A DNA stretch of 18,405 nucleotides from Bacteroidales bacterium UBA3289 (GTDB taxonomy: Bacteria; Bacteroidota; Bacteroidia; Bacteroidales; UBA932): NCBI GenBank assembly GCA_002361625.1, contig DETL01000030.1, forward strand, positions 1 through 18,405, read 5' to 3'. Within the stretch, counting starts at the first letter, position 1. Each line of letters opens with the position of its first letter. A program made the position numbers and the translations under genes. Positions 7,747 to 15,372 of this stretch are shown piece after piece. Below the pieces are notes generated by a model. It did no database searches. It was not told where the DNA came from and was given only the letters and a program-made list of their open reading frames with translations.

Positions 7747-8694
7747 CTAAAATACCGAAGCCTTCAAGCGGAGGCCGGCGGTTTCGGGGAGGCCGAACAG
7801 GAGGTTCAGGTTCTGCACGGCCTGGCCGGAGGCGCCTTTCAGGAGGTTGTCGATGACGGAGGTGATGACCAGGCGGCCTTCATGCATTTCCAGGGCGATG
7901 AGGCACTTGTTCGTATTGACCACCTGTTTGAGGTCCACGGGACCGGAAAGTACCCAGGTAAAGGGGGCATCGGCATAGAAGTCCTTGTACAGGGCCGACA
8001 CTTCCTCGATCGTGAGAGAGCAGGCGGTTTCGCAGACGGCGAAGATACCGCGGGCGAAATCACCCCGGACCGGGATGAAATGGAGGTTGTCCCCGATGCC
8101 AAGGTTCCGGCGGATTTCCAGCAAATGCTGGTGGGTCAAGACCTTATAGATGGAAAGGTTGTCACTGCGCCAGCTGAAATGAGTAGTGGGCGCCGGTTTA
8201 ACGCCCGCCCCGGTGGAGCCGGTGACGGCCTGGACGTGGACGTCGCCCGAGAGGAGACCGGCCTTGGCCAGCGGCAGGAGGGCCAGCTGGATGGCGGTCG
8301 CGAAACAGCCGGGGTTGGCCACTTTCCGCGCCTGGGAGATCCGGTCGCGGTTCAGCTCCGGAAGTCCATAGACATAGCCGTCGGACTCGTCCCGGAAATC
8401 CTGGGCCAGGTCGATGACCTTGAGCCCTTCCGGACAAGGATGCTCCTCCCAGAATCCGCGGCTCTTGCCATGGGCCGAGCACAGGAACAGGACGTCGATG
8501 CCCTCCAGGTCGATCCGGTCCGTAAACACGAGCGCCGTGTCGCCCACAAGACCGGAATGATGCTCCGCCACGGGTTTGCCGGTCTGGCTCTCCGAATGGA
8601 TCCAGGCGATCTCCGCCTCCGGGTGGTTCACCAGGATGCGGACCAGTTCGCCGGCAGTGTAGCCAGCGCCTCCGATGATGCCCGCCCGAATCAT
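7747..8694 (-). CDS. argC: N-acetyl(acyl)-gamma-glutamyl-phosphate reductase
   Basis: NADPH-dependent reduction of N-acylglutamyl phosphate to the semialdehyde, third step of the pathway. 315 aa. N-terminal Rossmann motif GIIGGAGYTAGEL (5-17), catalytic C130 in VANPGCFATA, and the LCSAHGKS segment (71-78; compare PH/AHG in the family). The start MIRAGIIGG at 8694 is chosen because it begins the Rossmann strand directly and overlaps the stop of the upstream GNAT gene (ATGA); the longer open frame upstream belongs to that gene. Downstream lies the 118-bp palindromic element before argD. Confidence 0.96.
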   Translation of the reverse strand: MIRAGIIGGAGYTAGELVRILVNHPEAEIAWIHSESQTGKPVAEHHSGLVGDTALVFTDRIDLEGIDVLFLCSAHGKSRGFWEEHPCPEGLKVIDLAQDFRDESDGYVYGLPELNRDRISQARKVANPGCFATAIQLALLPLAKAGLLSGDVHVQAVTGSTGAGVKPAPTTHFSWRSDNLSIYKVLTHQHLLEIRRNLGIGDNLHFIPVRGDFARGIFAVCETACSLTIEEVSALYKDFYADAPFTWVLSGPVDLKQVVNTNKCLIALEMHEGRLVITSVIDNLLKGASGQAVQNLNLLFGLPETAGLRLKASVF

Positions 8695-9254
8695 GCCTCG
8701 TCGGGATGATGGATGGTCAGATGCTCCTTGGGATCGTACAGGAGGCCGGTACACAGGCACATCCGGTACTCACGGTCTTTCAGGATGTTGAAGTGGCGGC
8801 AGCCCTCGCAGCCCTTCCAGAACTCGGGGTCGTCCGTGAGTTCCGAGAAGGGAACCGGCCGGAAGCCGAACTCGTAGTTCATCTTCATCACCGCCGCACC
8901 GGTGGTGATGGAGAAGATCTTGGCATCCGGGAAAAGCTTGCGGGAGAGGATGAAAGTCTGCTCCTTGATCTTCTTGGCGAGGCCCATGCCGCGGAACTTG
9001 TGCGCGACGATGAGGCCGGAGTTCGCGACGAAACTCTTGCCGCCCCATGATTCTATATAGGAGAAGCCGGCAAATTCGCCGTCTTCCGTCAAGGCGATGA
9101 CGGCCTTTCCCGCCCGGATCTTCTCATTGACATATTCCGGGGAACGGTTTGCGATACCGGTCTTGCGCTCCAGGGAGGAGATGTAGATCTCCTGGCAGAT
9201 GGCCTCGGCATAAGCGGTGTGGCACTCCTGGGCCACCATGACATTGAATTCCAT
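8691..9254 (-). CDS. GNAT-family N-acetyltransferase, candidate acylglutamate synthase
   Basis: Single-domain GNAT protein, 187 aa. The acyl-CoA pyrophosphate loop is HKFRGMGLAKKI (85-96), following the strand SGLIVAH. A C-terminal extension carries C149-x2-C152 and C166-x-C168, which may bind a metal. The start MEFNVMV at 9254 is chosen because the promoter -7 box at 9287-9280 lies inside a longer open frame that begins at 9311. It is the first gene of the leftward arg operon, coupled to argC by an ATGA overlap, directly next to the ARG boxes. No classical argA or argJ is in the window, so this gene fills the missing first step: acylation of glutamate by acetyl-CoA or succinyl-CoA. That role is inferred from context, not from a diagnostic motif. 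Confidence 0.85.
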   Translation of the reverse strand: MEFNVMVAQECHTAYAEAICQEIYISSLERKTGIANRSPEYVNEKIRAGKAVIALTEDGEFAGFSYIESWGGKSFVANSGLIVAHKFRGMGLAKKIKEQTFILSRKLFPDAKIFSITTGAAVMKMNYEFGFRPVPFSELTDDPEFWKGCEGCRHFNILKDREYRMCLCTGLLYDPKEHLTIHHPDEA

Positions 9255-9279
9255 TTCGGGTCTTTTCTGGTTTCGGGTG

Positions 9280-9312
9280 CAAAAATAATTAAAAAAATAT
9301 TTATTATGCAAC
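9280..9312 (-). promoter_or_regulatory. Promoter of the leftward arg operon
   Basis: On the minus strand TATTTTTG (9287-9280) matches the -7 consensus TAnnTTTG, with GTTG (9312-9309) 21 nt upstream as the -33. Transcription would start near 9273 and reach the GNAT ATG at 9254. ARG box 1 (9295-9312) sits between the two promoter elements. Confidence 0.65.
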
Positions 9313-9333
9313 TATTTTCAATAAAAATGCATA
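9295..9333. promoter_or_regulatory. Tandem ARG-box-like operator (ArgR binding)
   Basis: Two 18-bp sites (9295-9312 and 9316-9333) are separated by 3 bp, each with TGCA in the same phase (21-bp centre spacing). Box 2, TTTCAATAAAAATGCAT, matches the B. subtilis-type consensus CATGAATAAAAATGCAA at 13 of 17 positions; box 1 is weaker. Paired 18-bp boxes 2-3 bp apart are the usual ArgR hexamer target. Box 1 covers the leftward promoter spacer and box 2 overlaps the -7 box of argR, so both operons and argR itself could be repressed together. Confidence 0.55.
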
Positions 9334-9339
9334 TCTTTG
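9332..9339 (+). promoter_or_regulatory. -7 box of the argR operon promoter
   Basis: TATCTTTG matches TAnnTTTG exactly, about 30 bp before the argR ATG. No good TTTG is found at the expected -33 distance, as is common for regulated promoters. Box 2 of the ARG operator overlaps its first bases. Confidence 0.65.
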
Positions 9340-9368
9340 CCGAAAACTAGAATATTTATCCACAGAAT

Positions 9369-9827
9369 ATGCAAAACAACACCAAAATCCGGCAGCAGGC
9401 CATCCTGGATATCATCCAGTCCGGCCCGGTCTCCAACCAGGAAGAACTGGCCCAACGCCTGAAAGAAGCCGGAATCGAGACGACCCAGGCCACGCTTTCC
9501 CGCGACCTCCGGGCCCTGAAGATCTCCAAAGTTCCCGGCGAGGGCTACGTCACCGCCACCCCGCGCAGCCAGAGCGTCGCCACCGACCTCTCTTCCGGCA
9601 TCCTGAGGATCCAGTTCTCCGGCCAGCTGTGCGTCGTGAAAACGCTTCCCGGCCTCGCGAACGCCGTCGCGAGCCTCATCGACCACCAGACGGTGTTCCC
9701 CGTCATCGGCACCATCGCGGGTGACGACACCATCCTCCTGATCCTCCGGGAAGGCGCCGCTCCCGATGCCGTCCTCAACGCCCTCACCCCCTTATTCCCC
9801 GAAATTAAAAACAGACTAGTCATATGA
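9369..9827 (+). CDS. argR: Arginine repressor
   Basis: Arginine-responsive transcriptional regulator, 152 aa, typical length. N-terminal winged helix with the recognition segment TQATLSRDLRALKI (39-52). C-terminal oligomerisation and arginine-binding domain with GTIAGDDTILLILRE (114-128), where the paired Asp (119-120) match the arginine-contacting Asp pair of E. coli ArgR. It heads the rightward operon, its stop overlapping the argG ATG (ATGA). The two ARG-box-like sites upstream imply autoregulation and control of the divergent operon. Confidence 0.96.
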   Translation: MQNNTKIRQQAILDIIQSGPVSNQEELAQRLKEAGIETTQATLSRDLRALKISKVPGEGYVTATPRSQSVATDLSSGILRIQFSGQLCVVKTLPGLANAVASLIDHQTVFPVIGTIAGDDTILLILREGAAPDAVLNALTPLFPEIKNRLVI

Positions 9828-11014
9828 AAATCGTCGTCGCTTATTCCGGAGGCCTGGACACCTCCTACACCGTCATGTATCTGGCCAACCAGGGCCACGA
9901 AGTCTATGCCGCCTCGGCGGATACCGGCGGATTCTCCCCCGCCCAGCTCAAAAAGAATGAAGAGAACGCCTACAAGCTGGGCGCCAAGGGTTTCGTGAAC
10001 CTGGACGTCAAGGACGAATACTACGAAAAGAGCTTGAAATACATGGTCTATGGCAACGCCCTCCGGGGCGGAACCTACCCCATTTCCGTCTCCTCGGAGC
10101 GGATTTTCCAGGCCATCGCCATCGCCCGGTACGCCAAGGAGATCGGGGCCGATGCCATCGCCCACGGCTCCACCGGCGCGGGCAACGACCAGGTCCGCTT
10201 CGACATGACCTTCCAGGTGATGTGTCCCGAGATGCAGATCATCACCCTCACCCGCGACAAGGCCCTCAGCCGCCAGGAAGAGGTGGATTACCTCAACGCC
10301 CATGGCTTCGAGGCCGATTTCGCCAAGCTCAAGTACTCCTATAACGTAGGTCTGTGGGGTACGTCCATCTGCGGCGGCGAACTGCTGGACAGCGCGCAGG
10401 GTCTCCCCGAGTCGGCTTATCTGAAGCCGGTCACGCAGTCCGGGAACAAGACCGTGAAGATCGGCTTCGAAAAGGGCCAGATCGTCTCCGTGGACAATGT
10501 CACCTTCGACTCCCCCGTCGCCGCCATCCAGGCCCTGGAGGCCTCTGTCGATGGATACGGACTGGGCCGGGACATCCACGTGGGCGACACCATCATCGGC
10601 ATCAAGGGCCGGGTGGGCTTCGAGGCCGCCGCGCCGATGCTCATCATCGCCGCGCACAAGTATCTGGAGAAATACACCCTGTCCAAGTGGCAGCAGTACT
10701 GGAAGGACCAGGTGGGCACCTGGTACGGGATGTTCCTCCACGAGAGCCAGTACCTGGAGCCCGTGATGCGGGACATCGAGGCCATGCTCGAAAGCAGCCA
10801 GCGGAACGTCACCGGCACCGTCATCGTGAACTATGGGCCCAAGCAGTTCGAGACCGTCGGTGTCGAGAGTGTCAATGACCTGGTAAAGACCAAGTTCGGC
10901 GAATACGGCGAAATGCAGAAGGGCTGGACGGCGGAGGACGCCAAGGGCTTCATCAAGGTCCTGTCCACCCCGCTGCGGGTGTACTACAACCGGCACGAGG
11001 ACGAGCTGTTATGA
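9824..11014 (+). CDS. argG: Argininosuccinate synthase
   Basis: ATP-dependent condensation of citrulline with aspartate to argininosuccinate. 396 aa. PP-loop SGGLDTS (8-14) at the N-terminus, HGSTGAGNDQVRFD binding ATP/citrulline, and a C-terminal synthetase and multimerisation region. Junctions to argR and to the downstream M20 peptidase are both ATGA overlaps. If deacylation happens at the citrulline stage (usual with ArgF'), ArgG receives citrulline released by the next gene product. No defects seen. Confidence 0.96.
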   Translation: MKIVVAYSGGLDTSYTVMYLANQGHEVYAASADTGGFSPAQLKKNEENAYKLGAKGFVNLDVKDEYYEKSLKYMVYGNALRGGTYPISVSSERIFQAIAIARYAKEIGADAIAHGSTGAGNDQVRFDMTFQVMCPEMQIITLTRDKALSRQEEVDYLNAHGFEADFAKLKYSYNVGLWGTSICGGELLDSAQGLPESAYLKPVTQSGNKTVKIGFEKGQIVSVDNVTFDSPVAAIQALEASVDGYGLGRDIHVGDTIIGIKGRVGFEAAAPMLIIAAHKYLEKYTLSKWQQYWKDQVGTWYGMFLHESQYLEPVMRDIEAMLESSQRNVTGTVIVNYGPKQFETVGVESVNDLVKTKFGEYGEMQKGWTAEDAKGFIKVLSTPLRVYYNRHEDELL

Positions 11015-12045
11015 CGGACCTGCTGCAGCGGATGATCGCCATCCCGTCGCTGAGCCGGGACGAAAAGGCCGTGGCCGACTTCCTGGAGGGATGGCTCTCG
11101 GACCAGGGGTTGCAGCCGCACCGCTGCGGCAACAACCTCTGGTGCGCCGCCGGTTCCGGCCCAGCCATCCTGATGGACGCCCACATCGACACGGTGAAAC
11201 CGGTGGCGGGCTGGACAAGGGATCCGTTCACGCCCTCGGTGGAGGACGGACGGCTGTACGGACTGGGGTCCAATGACGACGGGGCTTCCGTCGTGGCGCT
11301 CATCGAAGCGTATCGGCAGCTGATTGCGAGGCCGCAGCCCTATACGCTGGTGCTGTCGCTCTCCGCCGAGGAGGAATCCAGCGGCCGCAATGGGCTGGAA
11401 ATCTCTCTGGCCGAAATCGAGGCCGCCTGCGGGCCGATCGTCTGCGGCGTGTTCGGAGAGCCCACCTCCCTGGAGATGGTCGTAGCCGAAAAAGGGCTGA
11501 TGGTCCTGGACTGCGCCGTGACCGGGGTCGCCGGCCATGCAGCCCGGGAGGGCGGCGTAAACGCGATCTATCAGGCGCTTCCAGCCATCGAATGGTTCCG
11601 GAACAAACAGTTCGGGAAGGTCTCCGACCTCCTCGGTCCCGTCAAGATGACCGTCACCCAGATTGGCGCCGGGACGCAGCACAACGTGATACCCGACCTG
11701 TGCACCTTCGTGGTGGACATCCGCTCCAACGGACTCTATACCAACGAGGAACTGCTCGCGCTCATCCAGGCGGAGGCCCCCTGCGAAGTCAAGGCCCGCT
11801 CCACCCGGCTGTGCGGCTCCTCCATCGACAAGGACCACCCGCTCGTGCAGCGGGGACTCTCCCTCGGCCTCCCCGCCGTCGGTTCCCCCACCCTCTCGAA
11901 CCAGGCCCTCGTCCGCTTCCCCTCTGTCAAACTCGGCCCTGGCGACTCCCCCCGGTCGCACACGGCGGATGAGTATGTGGACCTCGCCGATATCGGCAAG
12001 GCCATGGATATTTATGTCAAACTATTGGATGGATTATCCTTATGA
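11011..12045 (+). CDS. argE: M20-family deacylase, probable N-acylcitrulline (ArgE-type) deacetylase
   Basis: Zinc metallohydrolase expected to remove the N-acyl group. 344 aa. Metal and catalytic residues visible: H58 and D60 in DAHIDT, D89/D90 in GSNDDGAS, E120-E121 in SAEEES, E150 in FGEPTS, and H317 in SPRSHTADEY. A lid/dimerisation domain lies at ~165-275. Because the operon has the acylornithine carbamoyltransferase and no ornithine carbamoyltransferase, the natural substrate should be N-acetyl- or N-succinylcitrulline rather than acetylornithine. Succinyl removal would make it resemble DapE-type enzymes. ATGA overlaps on both sides tie it to argG and argH. Substrate assignment is inference. 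Confidence 0.9.
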   Translation: MTDLLQRMIAIPSLSRDEKAVADFLEGWLSDQGLQPHRCGNNLWCAAGSGPAILMDAHIDTVKPVAGWTRDPFTPSVEDGRLYGLGSNDDGASVVALIEAYRQLIARPQPYTLVLSLSAEEESSGRNGLEISLAEIEAACGPIVCGVFGEPTSLEMVVAEKGLMVLDCAVTGVAGHAAREGGVNAIYQALPAIEWFRNKQFGKVSDLLGPVKMTVTQIGAGTQHNVIPDLCTFVVDIRSNGLYTNEELLALIQAEAPCEVKARSTRLCGSSIDKDHPLVQRGLSLGLPAVGSPTLSNQALVRFPSVKLGPGDSPRSHTADEYVDLADIGKAMDIYVKLLDGLSL

Positions 12046-13373
12046 AAATTTGGTCAAAAGGATTCGATAACGCGCCGGAGATCGACGCGTTCACGGTCGG
12101 GAAGGACCGGGAGCTGGATCTGATGCTCGCCCCGTGGGACATCCTGGGGACGATGGCGCATATAACCATGCTGTCCGAGGTGGGACTGCTGGGGGCCGAT
12201 GAGCTCGCGCAGCTCTTGCCGGAACTCAAAAAGCTGCATCAGGAGGCCGTGGAAGGCCGATTCACCATCGAGGGCGAGGACGTCCACTCGGAGGTGGAGG
12301 CGCGGCTCACGGCGGCGCTCGGGGACATCGGCAAGAAGGTCCATACCGGACGGTCGCGGAACGACCAGGTGGCGGTGGATATCAAGCTCTATACCCGTTC
12401 GCGGCTGGAGAAGACCGTGGAGAAAGTGACGCGGCTTTTCAACCTGCTGCAGGAGAAGTCCGAAGCGCTGAAAGACGTGCTGATGCCGGGCTATACGCAC
12501 CTGCAGGTGGCGATGCCGTCGTCCTTCGGCCTCTGGCTGGGGGCTTATGCGGAGAGTCTGGCCGACGACCTCGTGATGCTCAAGGCGGCCTGGGACGTGA
12601 CGGACGAGAATCCGCTCGGAAGCGCCGCCGGCTATGGTTCATCGGCCCCGCTCAACCGGGCCCGGACGACGGAGCTCCTGGGCTTCGGGACGCTGGACTA
12701 CAACAGCATCTATGCGCAGATGTCCCGGGGACGGGGCGAACGGATGGTGGCCTGGGCCTACAGCGCCGTGGCGGAAACCATCGGCCGGCTGGCTTATGAC
12801 GGCTGCCTGTTCACCAGCCAGAACTTCGGGTTCCTGCACCTGCCGGACGCCTTCACCACCGGCTCCAGCATCATGCCGCAGAAGAAGAATCCGGACGTCT
12901 TCGAACTGGTCCGGGGCCATTGCAACCGCATCCAGGGCATCCCCGGCACGTTACGGTACATTACCGGCAATCTCCCGTCGGGCTATTTCCGGGACATGCA
13001 GCTCCTGAAGGAAGTCTATCTCCCGATGTTCGACGAACTGGACAGTTGCCTGGACATCCTGTGCTTTGCCCTCCCGGACATCACCGTGACGGAAGGGCTC
13101 ATGGACAAACCCATCTACGGCCAGGCCTTCTGCGTGGAGGAGGTAAACCGCCTCGTGGAGACCGACGTCCCCTTCCGGGATGCTTATCGGCAGGTGGGCC
13201 ACGCCGTCCAGGACGGCACCTTCCACTACGAAGGCGAACTGCACCACACCCACGAAGGCTCCATCGGCAACCTCTGCAACGACCGGATCCGGGAAAAGTT
13301 CGACGAGCGGCTCGCCGCCTTCCCCTTCGGCCGCGTCGCCGCCGCCATTGGGAAATTGCTGCAGAATGCGTAA
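12042..13373 (+). CDS. argH: Argininosuccinate lyase
   Basis: Splits argininosuccinate into arginine and fumarate, the last step of the pathway. 443 aa, fumarase/aspartase superfamily. The three conserved regions are present: TGRSRNDQ (102-109), GYTHLQVAMPSS (150-161) with catalytic H153, and the signature GSSIMPQKKNP (274-284) with the loop serine. It starts in an ATGA overlap with the deacylase gene. Its TAA stop is also the first three bases of the TAAATTTG box of the next promoter, so the arg operon probably ends here, though no terminator hairpin is seen. Confidence 0.97.
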   Translation: MKIWSKGFDNAPEIDAFTVGKDRELDLMLAPWDILGTMAHITMLSEVGLLGADELAQLLPELKKLHQEAVEGRFTIEGEDVHSEVEARLTAALGDIGKKVHTGRSRNDQVAVDIKLYTRSRLEKTVEKVTRLFNLLQEKSEALKDVLMPGYTHLQVAMPSSFGLWLGAYAESLADDLVMLKAAWDVTDENPLGSAAGYGSSAPLNRARTTELLGFGTLDYNSIYAQMSRGRGERMVAWAYSAVAETIGRLAYDGCLFTSQNFGFLHLPDAFTTGSSIMPQKKNPDVFELVRGHCNRIQGIPGTLRYITGNLPSGYFRDMQLLKEVYLPMFDELDSCLDILCFALPDITVTEGLMDKPIYGQAFCVEEVNRLVETDVPFRDAYRQVGHAVQDGTFHYEGELHHTHEGSIGNLCNDRIREKFDERLAAFPFGRVAAAIGKLLQNA

Positions 13374-13378
13374 ATTTG
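13348..13378 (+). promoter_or_regulatory. Probable promoter of the OPT-pepT pair, overlapping the argH end
   Basis: TAAATTTG (13371-13378) matches TAnnTTTG, with TTG (13348-13350) 20 nt upstream. The first three bases of the -7 box are the argH stop codon. Start near 13385 would leave a leader of only about a dozen nt before the ATG at 13398. Fit to consensus is good, but chance matches of this short motif are possible. Confidence 0.5.
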
Positions 13379-13397
13379 TGGAAATCGATTTTCATCT

Positions 13398-15371
13398 ATG
13401 GAAGAAAAGAAACCTGTTTCCTTGCCGGAGAATGCGCAGCGGGAGCTGAAGCCCGGTGAGAAATACCAGCCGATCCTGGATCCGGCGAAGAATTATGCCG
13501 AGGTTACGCCGTATTCGGTGTGCGTCGGCATTCTGATGGTGGTGCTGTTCTCTGCGGCGGCGGCCTACCTGGGCCTGAAAGTCGGGCAGGTGTTCGAGGC
13601 GGCGATTCCGATCGCCATCATCGCCGTGGGCCTGACGAGCGCCCTCAAGAAGAAGGACGGTCTGGCGCAGAACGTGATCATCCAGTCCATCGGCGGCTGC
13701 TCCGGCGCCGTCGTGGCGGGCGCCATCTTCACGCTGCCGGCCATCTATATCCTCGGGGTGGAGGTCAATTTCTGGCAGATGTTCCTGAGCTCGCTGCTGG
13801 GCGGCGTGCTGGGCATCCTGTTCCTCATCCCGTTCCGGAAGTATTTCGTGAAGGAAATGCACGGGAAGTATCCGTTCCCGGAGGCGACGGCCACGACGCA
13901 GGTCCTCGTGAGCGGGGAAAGCGGCGGTTCGTCGGCAAAGACGCTTATTGCGGCCGGCCTCATCGGCGGATTGTACGACTTCTGCGTCGCGACCTTCGGC
14001 ACGTGGGCGGAGACCATTTCCACCACGGTGATGGGCTGGGGAGCGGCGGTCGCGGACAAGGCGAAACTCGTCCTGAAACTCAATACCGGCGCGGCCGTGC
14101 TGGGCCTCGGCTACATCATCGGCCTCAAGTATGCCTTCATCATCTGCTGCGGATCCCTGCTGGTGTGGCTCGTGATCATTCCGCTGATGAACCTCATCTG
14201 GGGCGGCAGCGTCATCGACCTGATGAATACCGGCGTGACGATGACCATCGGCGAAATGGCTCCGGAGCAGATTTTCAAGGACTATGCACGGCATATCGGC
14301 ATCGGCGGCATCGCGACGGCGGGCATCATCGGCATCGTCAAGAGCTTCGGCGTGATCAAGAGCGCGGCGGGGCTGGCGGTGAACGAGTTCAAGCGCAAAC
14401 CGGGCACGACGACCGAAAAGGGCCTCCGGACGGAGGAAGACCTGCCGATGAAGACCATCGTCTGGGGCGTTGCCATCGCTCTTCTCGCCATCTTCGCGTT
14501 CTTCGCTTTCGGCGGCGTGGTAAACAATGTCTGGCAGGCCGTCGTGGGCCTGGTGATCGTGGCGCTGGTCTCGTTCCTGTTCACGACGGTGGCGGCCAAT
14601 GCCATCGCCATCGTGGGCTCGAACCCGGTGAGCGGCATGACCCTGATGACGCTGATCATCGCCTCCCTGATCCTCGTGGCCGTGGGCCTGAAGGGCAATG
14701 CGGGCATGGCGGCGGCGCTCATCATCGGCGGTGTCGTGTGTACGGCGCTGTCCGTGGCGGGATCTTTCATCACGGACCTGAAGATCGGTTACTGGATCGG
14801 CAGCACCCCCAAGAAGCAGGAGGGCTGGAAGTTCCTCGGGGTCGCGGTATCGGCCGTGACGGTGTGCGGGGTGATGCTGGTGCTCAACAAGACCTATGGA
14901 TTTACGGGCGACAACGCCCTCGTGGCCCCGCAGGCCAATGCCATGGCGGCGGTGATCCAGCCGATGATGAACGGCGGCGGCGCCCCGTGGCTGCTCTACG
15001 GTATCGGTGCGGCGATTGCGCTGATTCTCACGGCCTTCAAAGTCCCCGCCCTGCCGTTTGCCCTGGGCATGTTCATTCCCATCGACCTCAACCTCCCGCT
15101 GCTGGTGGGCGGTGCGATCTCCTGGTATGTAAGCACCCGTTCCAAGGATGCCGCGGTCAATAACGCGCGCCAGGAAAAGGGCACCCTGATCGCTTCCGGC
15201 TTCATCGCCGGCGGCGCCCTGATGGGCGTGGTGAGCGCCATCCTGCGCTTTGCCAACGTGGACCTCTTCCTCTCTGGCTGGAACGCAGCCTACGGCGAGG
15301 CGGTGGCGATTGTCCCGTTCCTGCTGCTGATCGGGTATATGATTTACGCTTCAATGAAAACTTCGAAATAA
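13398..15371 (+). CDS. OPT-family oligopeptide transporter
   Basis: Inner-membrane, proton-coupled oligopeptide uptake protein of the bacterial OPT family; 657 aa. After a soluble N-terminus (~1-37, ending NYAEVTPYS) come many hydrophobic segments, among them VCVGILMVVLFSAAAAYLGL (~41-60), the AIIAVGLTSAL helix and the very hydrophobic final helix IVPFLLLIGYMIYAS. The MHGKYPFPEATATTQVL motif (~154-170), typical of the family, is present. pepT starts 1 nt after its stop, so transport and cleavage of small peptides are coupled. Siderophore-type OPT substrates cannot be excluded, but the pepT partner favours peptides. Confidence 0.9.
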   Translation: MEEKKPVSLPENAQRELKPGEKYQPILDPAKNYAEVTPYSVCVGILMVVLFSAAAAYLGLKVGQVFEAAIPIAIIAVGLTSALKKKDGLAQNVIIQSIGGCSGAVVAGAIFTLPAIYILGVEVNFWQMFLSSLLGGVLGILFLIPFRKYFVKEMHGKYPFPEATATTQVLVSGESGGSSAKTLIAAGLIGGLYDFCVATFGTWAETISTTVMGWGAAVADKAKLVLKLNTGAAVLGLGYIIGLKYAFIICCGSLLVWLVIIPLMNLIWGGSVIDLMNTGVTMTIGEMAPEQIFKDYARHIGIGGIATAGIIGIVKSFGVIKSAAGLAVNEFKRKPGTTTEKGLRTEEDLPMKTIVWGVAIALLAIFAFFAFGGVVNNVWQAVVGLVIVALVSFLFTTVAANAIAIVGSNPVSGMTLMTLIIASLILVAVGLKGNAGMAAALIIGGVVCTALSVAGSFITDLKIGYWIGSTPKKQEGWKFLGVAVSAVTVCGVMLVLNKTYGFTGDNALVAPQANAMAAVIQPMMNGGGAPWLLYGIGAAIALILTAFKVPALPFALGMFIPIDLNLPLLVGGAISWYVSTRSKDAAVNNARQEKGTLIASGFIAGGALMGVVSAILRFANVDLFLSGWNAAYGEAVAIVPFLLLIGYMIYASMKTSK

Positions 15372-15372
15372 C

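Noticed and set aside
8691..9311. Longer 206-aa start for the GNAT gene at 9311
   Set aside because: It would include the promoter -7 box and an ARG box in the coding region; the start at 9254 lies just downstream of the predicted transcription start.
13520..15163. 547-aa open frame overlapping the OPT transporter in another frame
   Set aside because: Arg/Gly/His-rich shadow of the transporter gene, with no membrane segments or motifs of its own.
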